Of a DNA stretch of 64,000 nt, positions 62,479 to 64,000 are shown one piece after another. The translations under genes and the position numbers were made by a program. Every line of letters begins with the position of its first letter. Position 1 is the stretch's first letter. The notes beneath the pieces were generated by a model that had not been told where the DNA came from, searched no databases, and saw only the letters and a program-made list of their open reading frames with translations. This DNA comes from Motacilla alba alba (Eukaryota > Chordata > Aves > Passeriformes > Motacillidae), in contig NC_052046.1 in the NCBI RefSeq assembly GCF_015832195.1, forward strand, positions 22,994,161 through 23,058,160. Reading direction: 5' to 3'.

Positions 62479-62844
62479 CTTCTCTGCAAGATAAAAAGTA
62501 TTGATTGTGAACAGGTAACCTTTTGTAAATTGGTTCAGTTCTAAGGAGGAAAAGGTTGCACTCCACTAGCGTATGTCAGGAGATGGATTGAAGGCTGGTC
62601 TAATGAACACAGATTATTACTGAAAGACTAGAGGAGACAGAAAAGATAGACGTAGGAAAACAGAATTGTAAAAAGGAATTAGGAGAAACTTTCCTCAGAA
62701 CACCTCTAACTATCCTTTTATATTTCTGGCCTTGCATATGCACACAGTTTGCTTCTACCGTCAGCGTGGTGTACTGGCATTCGTAATATGGTCACTAAAA
62801 GGGTGTAAATGAGCTGATGCTCTACGCCAAGCTTTGCATTCTAA

Positions 62845-63330
62845 GGCGACGGCAGAGGCCGGGAATGCCGAGGCGCGGCGCGAGCCGCGGCGCCAGCCGC
62901 AGGCCCGCCTGGCCCTTCCCCCCGACCCCGGGGCCGCGGCTCCGGCCGCACGTCCGGGCCGGGCCGCCCCGCCCCCCGCCGCGTGACCGCCCGGCTTCCG
63001 GGGAGAGCGCCGGGGAGGCAGCACCGGGGGTGTCGCGACGGCAACTTTGTCGGGGCGGACGAGCGGGCAGCGGCGGCATAAGGGGCACCACCATGTCCGG
63101 CAACGGGCTCACTTACAGCGAGCAGGGCGGAGAGGCGGCGCCCGAGTTGGCGCAGGAGGTGGCTCCCACCGTGACCCCCTCGGCTCCCGCGGCCTTCGGG
63201 CTCTTCAGCAGCGACACCAAGAAGTAAGGAAGGGAGCTCGCTGGGCTCGCGGGCGAGCGGGGCTGGGCTGGGCTGGCGGGGCATCCCACGGGCAGGGACA
63301 GTTCCAGCGGCCCTGTCCGGAAAGCCGCGC
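62845..63330 (+). promoter_or_regulatory. CpG island promoter
   Basis: The sequence changes abruptly from AT-rich to very GC- and CpG-rich, with GGGGCGGAC and CCGCCCCC elements. It spans a probable transcription start and the first coding exon at 63093. No TATA box is evident, as is usual for a broadly expressed vertebrate gene. Confidence 0.85.
63093..63223 (+). CDS. First coding exon of an unidentified gene (partial)
   Basis: The ATG lies in an excellent Kozak context (CACCACCATGT). The exon encodes 43 residues plus two bases and ends at AAGAA|GTAAGG, a good splice donor in phase 2. The peptide starts MSGNGLTYSEQGGE, is acidic and Ala/Pro-rich with no signal peptide or membrane segment, and ends with the more conserved-looking FGLFSSDTK. 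I do not recognise the gene. It lies inside the CpG island and continues beyond the window on the plus strand, the same orientation as the array genes, from which it is separated by about 18 kb. Confidence 0.7.
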
Positions 63331-64000
63331 CTCCGGCTTGACTCCCGTCGTGACTCCGCGGAAAAGTTCGCTTGTTTGCCTTTAAAGTGTGCCTAGATAG
63401 TGGCTTGTCTATAAAGTGTTTATTTTGGTTTGTTTGGAAAACTGCTTATCGTTTCTCCTCTATTTCGACAGCTAGCCGTTGTAGAATCGTCCTAATTTTG
63501 CCTTCAAATGTGTATATATGTATAAAAGTGTTTGTATAAAGAAGTGTTTGTGATAGTTACGGCTGGAAATGTAGTGCCTCAGGGCGAGGTGACCAGCTCG
63601 AAGTGGGTGTTAACAGTGTTAACAGTGTCTTGGTCAGAAGTCAAAATGAGGAAATGGAGAAGGTAAAAAAAAACCCAGCCAAGTGCATTGGTACAGAAAG
63701 CTTTCAGCTCCTTAAAGTAAAAGTGGATTGGAGAGGAAGAATGTCCAAATGGAAGGATCAAAAGGTTTGCTAAGCTGGAATTGTATTCTACAACAAATTG
63801 GAAATCTATTCCAAGAGCAACCAATAAAAAGCACCATAAACTTAAGGTCTCATGTACATTAGAAAATCAATTGCTGCGTCTTCAGTTTGATTGTTCTGCA
63901 CAAAGAGAACATCTATGCTCTGGAAGCCTCGACTGATGTGTTTATTTGTGAGCCACAGCAGAGTAAATCATGAAAACATGAAGCTGCAGGCACTCTAATG
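63224..64000 (+). other. Start of intron 1 of the right-hand gene
   Basis: The CpG island decays by about 63370 into AT-rich sequence. No second exon is recognisable before the window ends. Confidence 0.55.

Overview
The window is vertebrate, almost certainly avian and probably songbird, nuclear DNA. Evidence seen in the sequence: CR1 LINE fragments in both orientations, ERVL-type and shorter endogenous-retrovirus LTRs, GT-AG introns of a few hundred bases, and a CpG island with a Kozak-context first exon near the right edge. It is not bacterial; nearly all the long open frames are chance frames in GC-rich repeats. The species and bird order are inference.

Layout. 1-9112 is AT-rich flank with one complete solo LTR (2010-3640, perfect 5-bp target-site duplication) and no recognisable gene. 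9113-~45215 is a direct tandem array of four nearly identical ~7.8-kb core units (9734-17528, 19000-26791, 27409-35209, 35827-43628) plus a short fifth start at 44997. Cores are joined by one of two unrelated linkers: A (~0.62 kb, ERVL-LTR-like, with a TATA box and splice donor) or B (~1.4-1.5 kb, with a CTT microsatellite and antisense LTR-like sequence). The order is A-1-B-2-A-3-A-4-B-(5). 45216-62800 is AT-rich with three decayed CR1 fragments. 62850-63330 is a CpG island carrying the first coding exon of an unidentified plus-strand gene that leaves the window.

The main content is one intact plus-strand gene in each core. Eight exons with canonical splice sites, read from an ATG in the first of them, give a 264-residue protein: ELM2 domain, SANT domain, basic/Cys-rich linker, and a C-terminal C2H2 zinc finger whose codons are split by the last intron, ending in a PKKKRPN tail. 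This order matches the C-terminal module of the MIDEAS/TRERF1/ZNF541 family of histone-deacetylase scaffolds, without their long N-terminal regions. All four copies keep the frame; I found a single amino-acid difference (Gly89 to Asp in copy 4), while introns and linkers differ by homopolymer lengths, a microsatellite and scattered substitutions. This suggests very recent amplification or ongoing homogenisation of a compact, possibly LTR-driven, chromatin-regulator gene family. The start exon, the promoter assignment and the function are inference.
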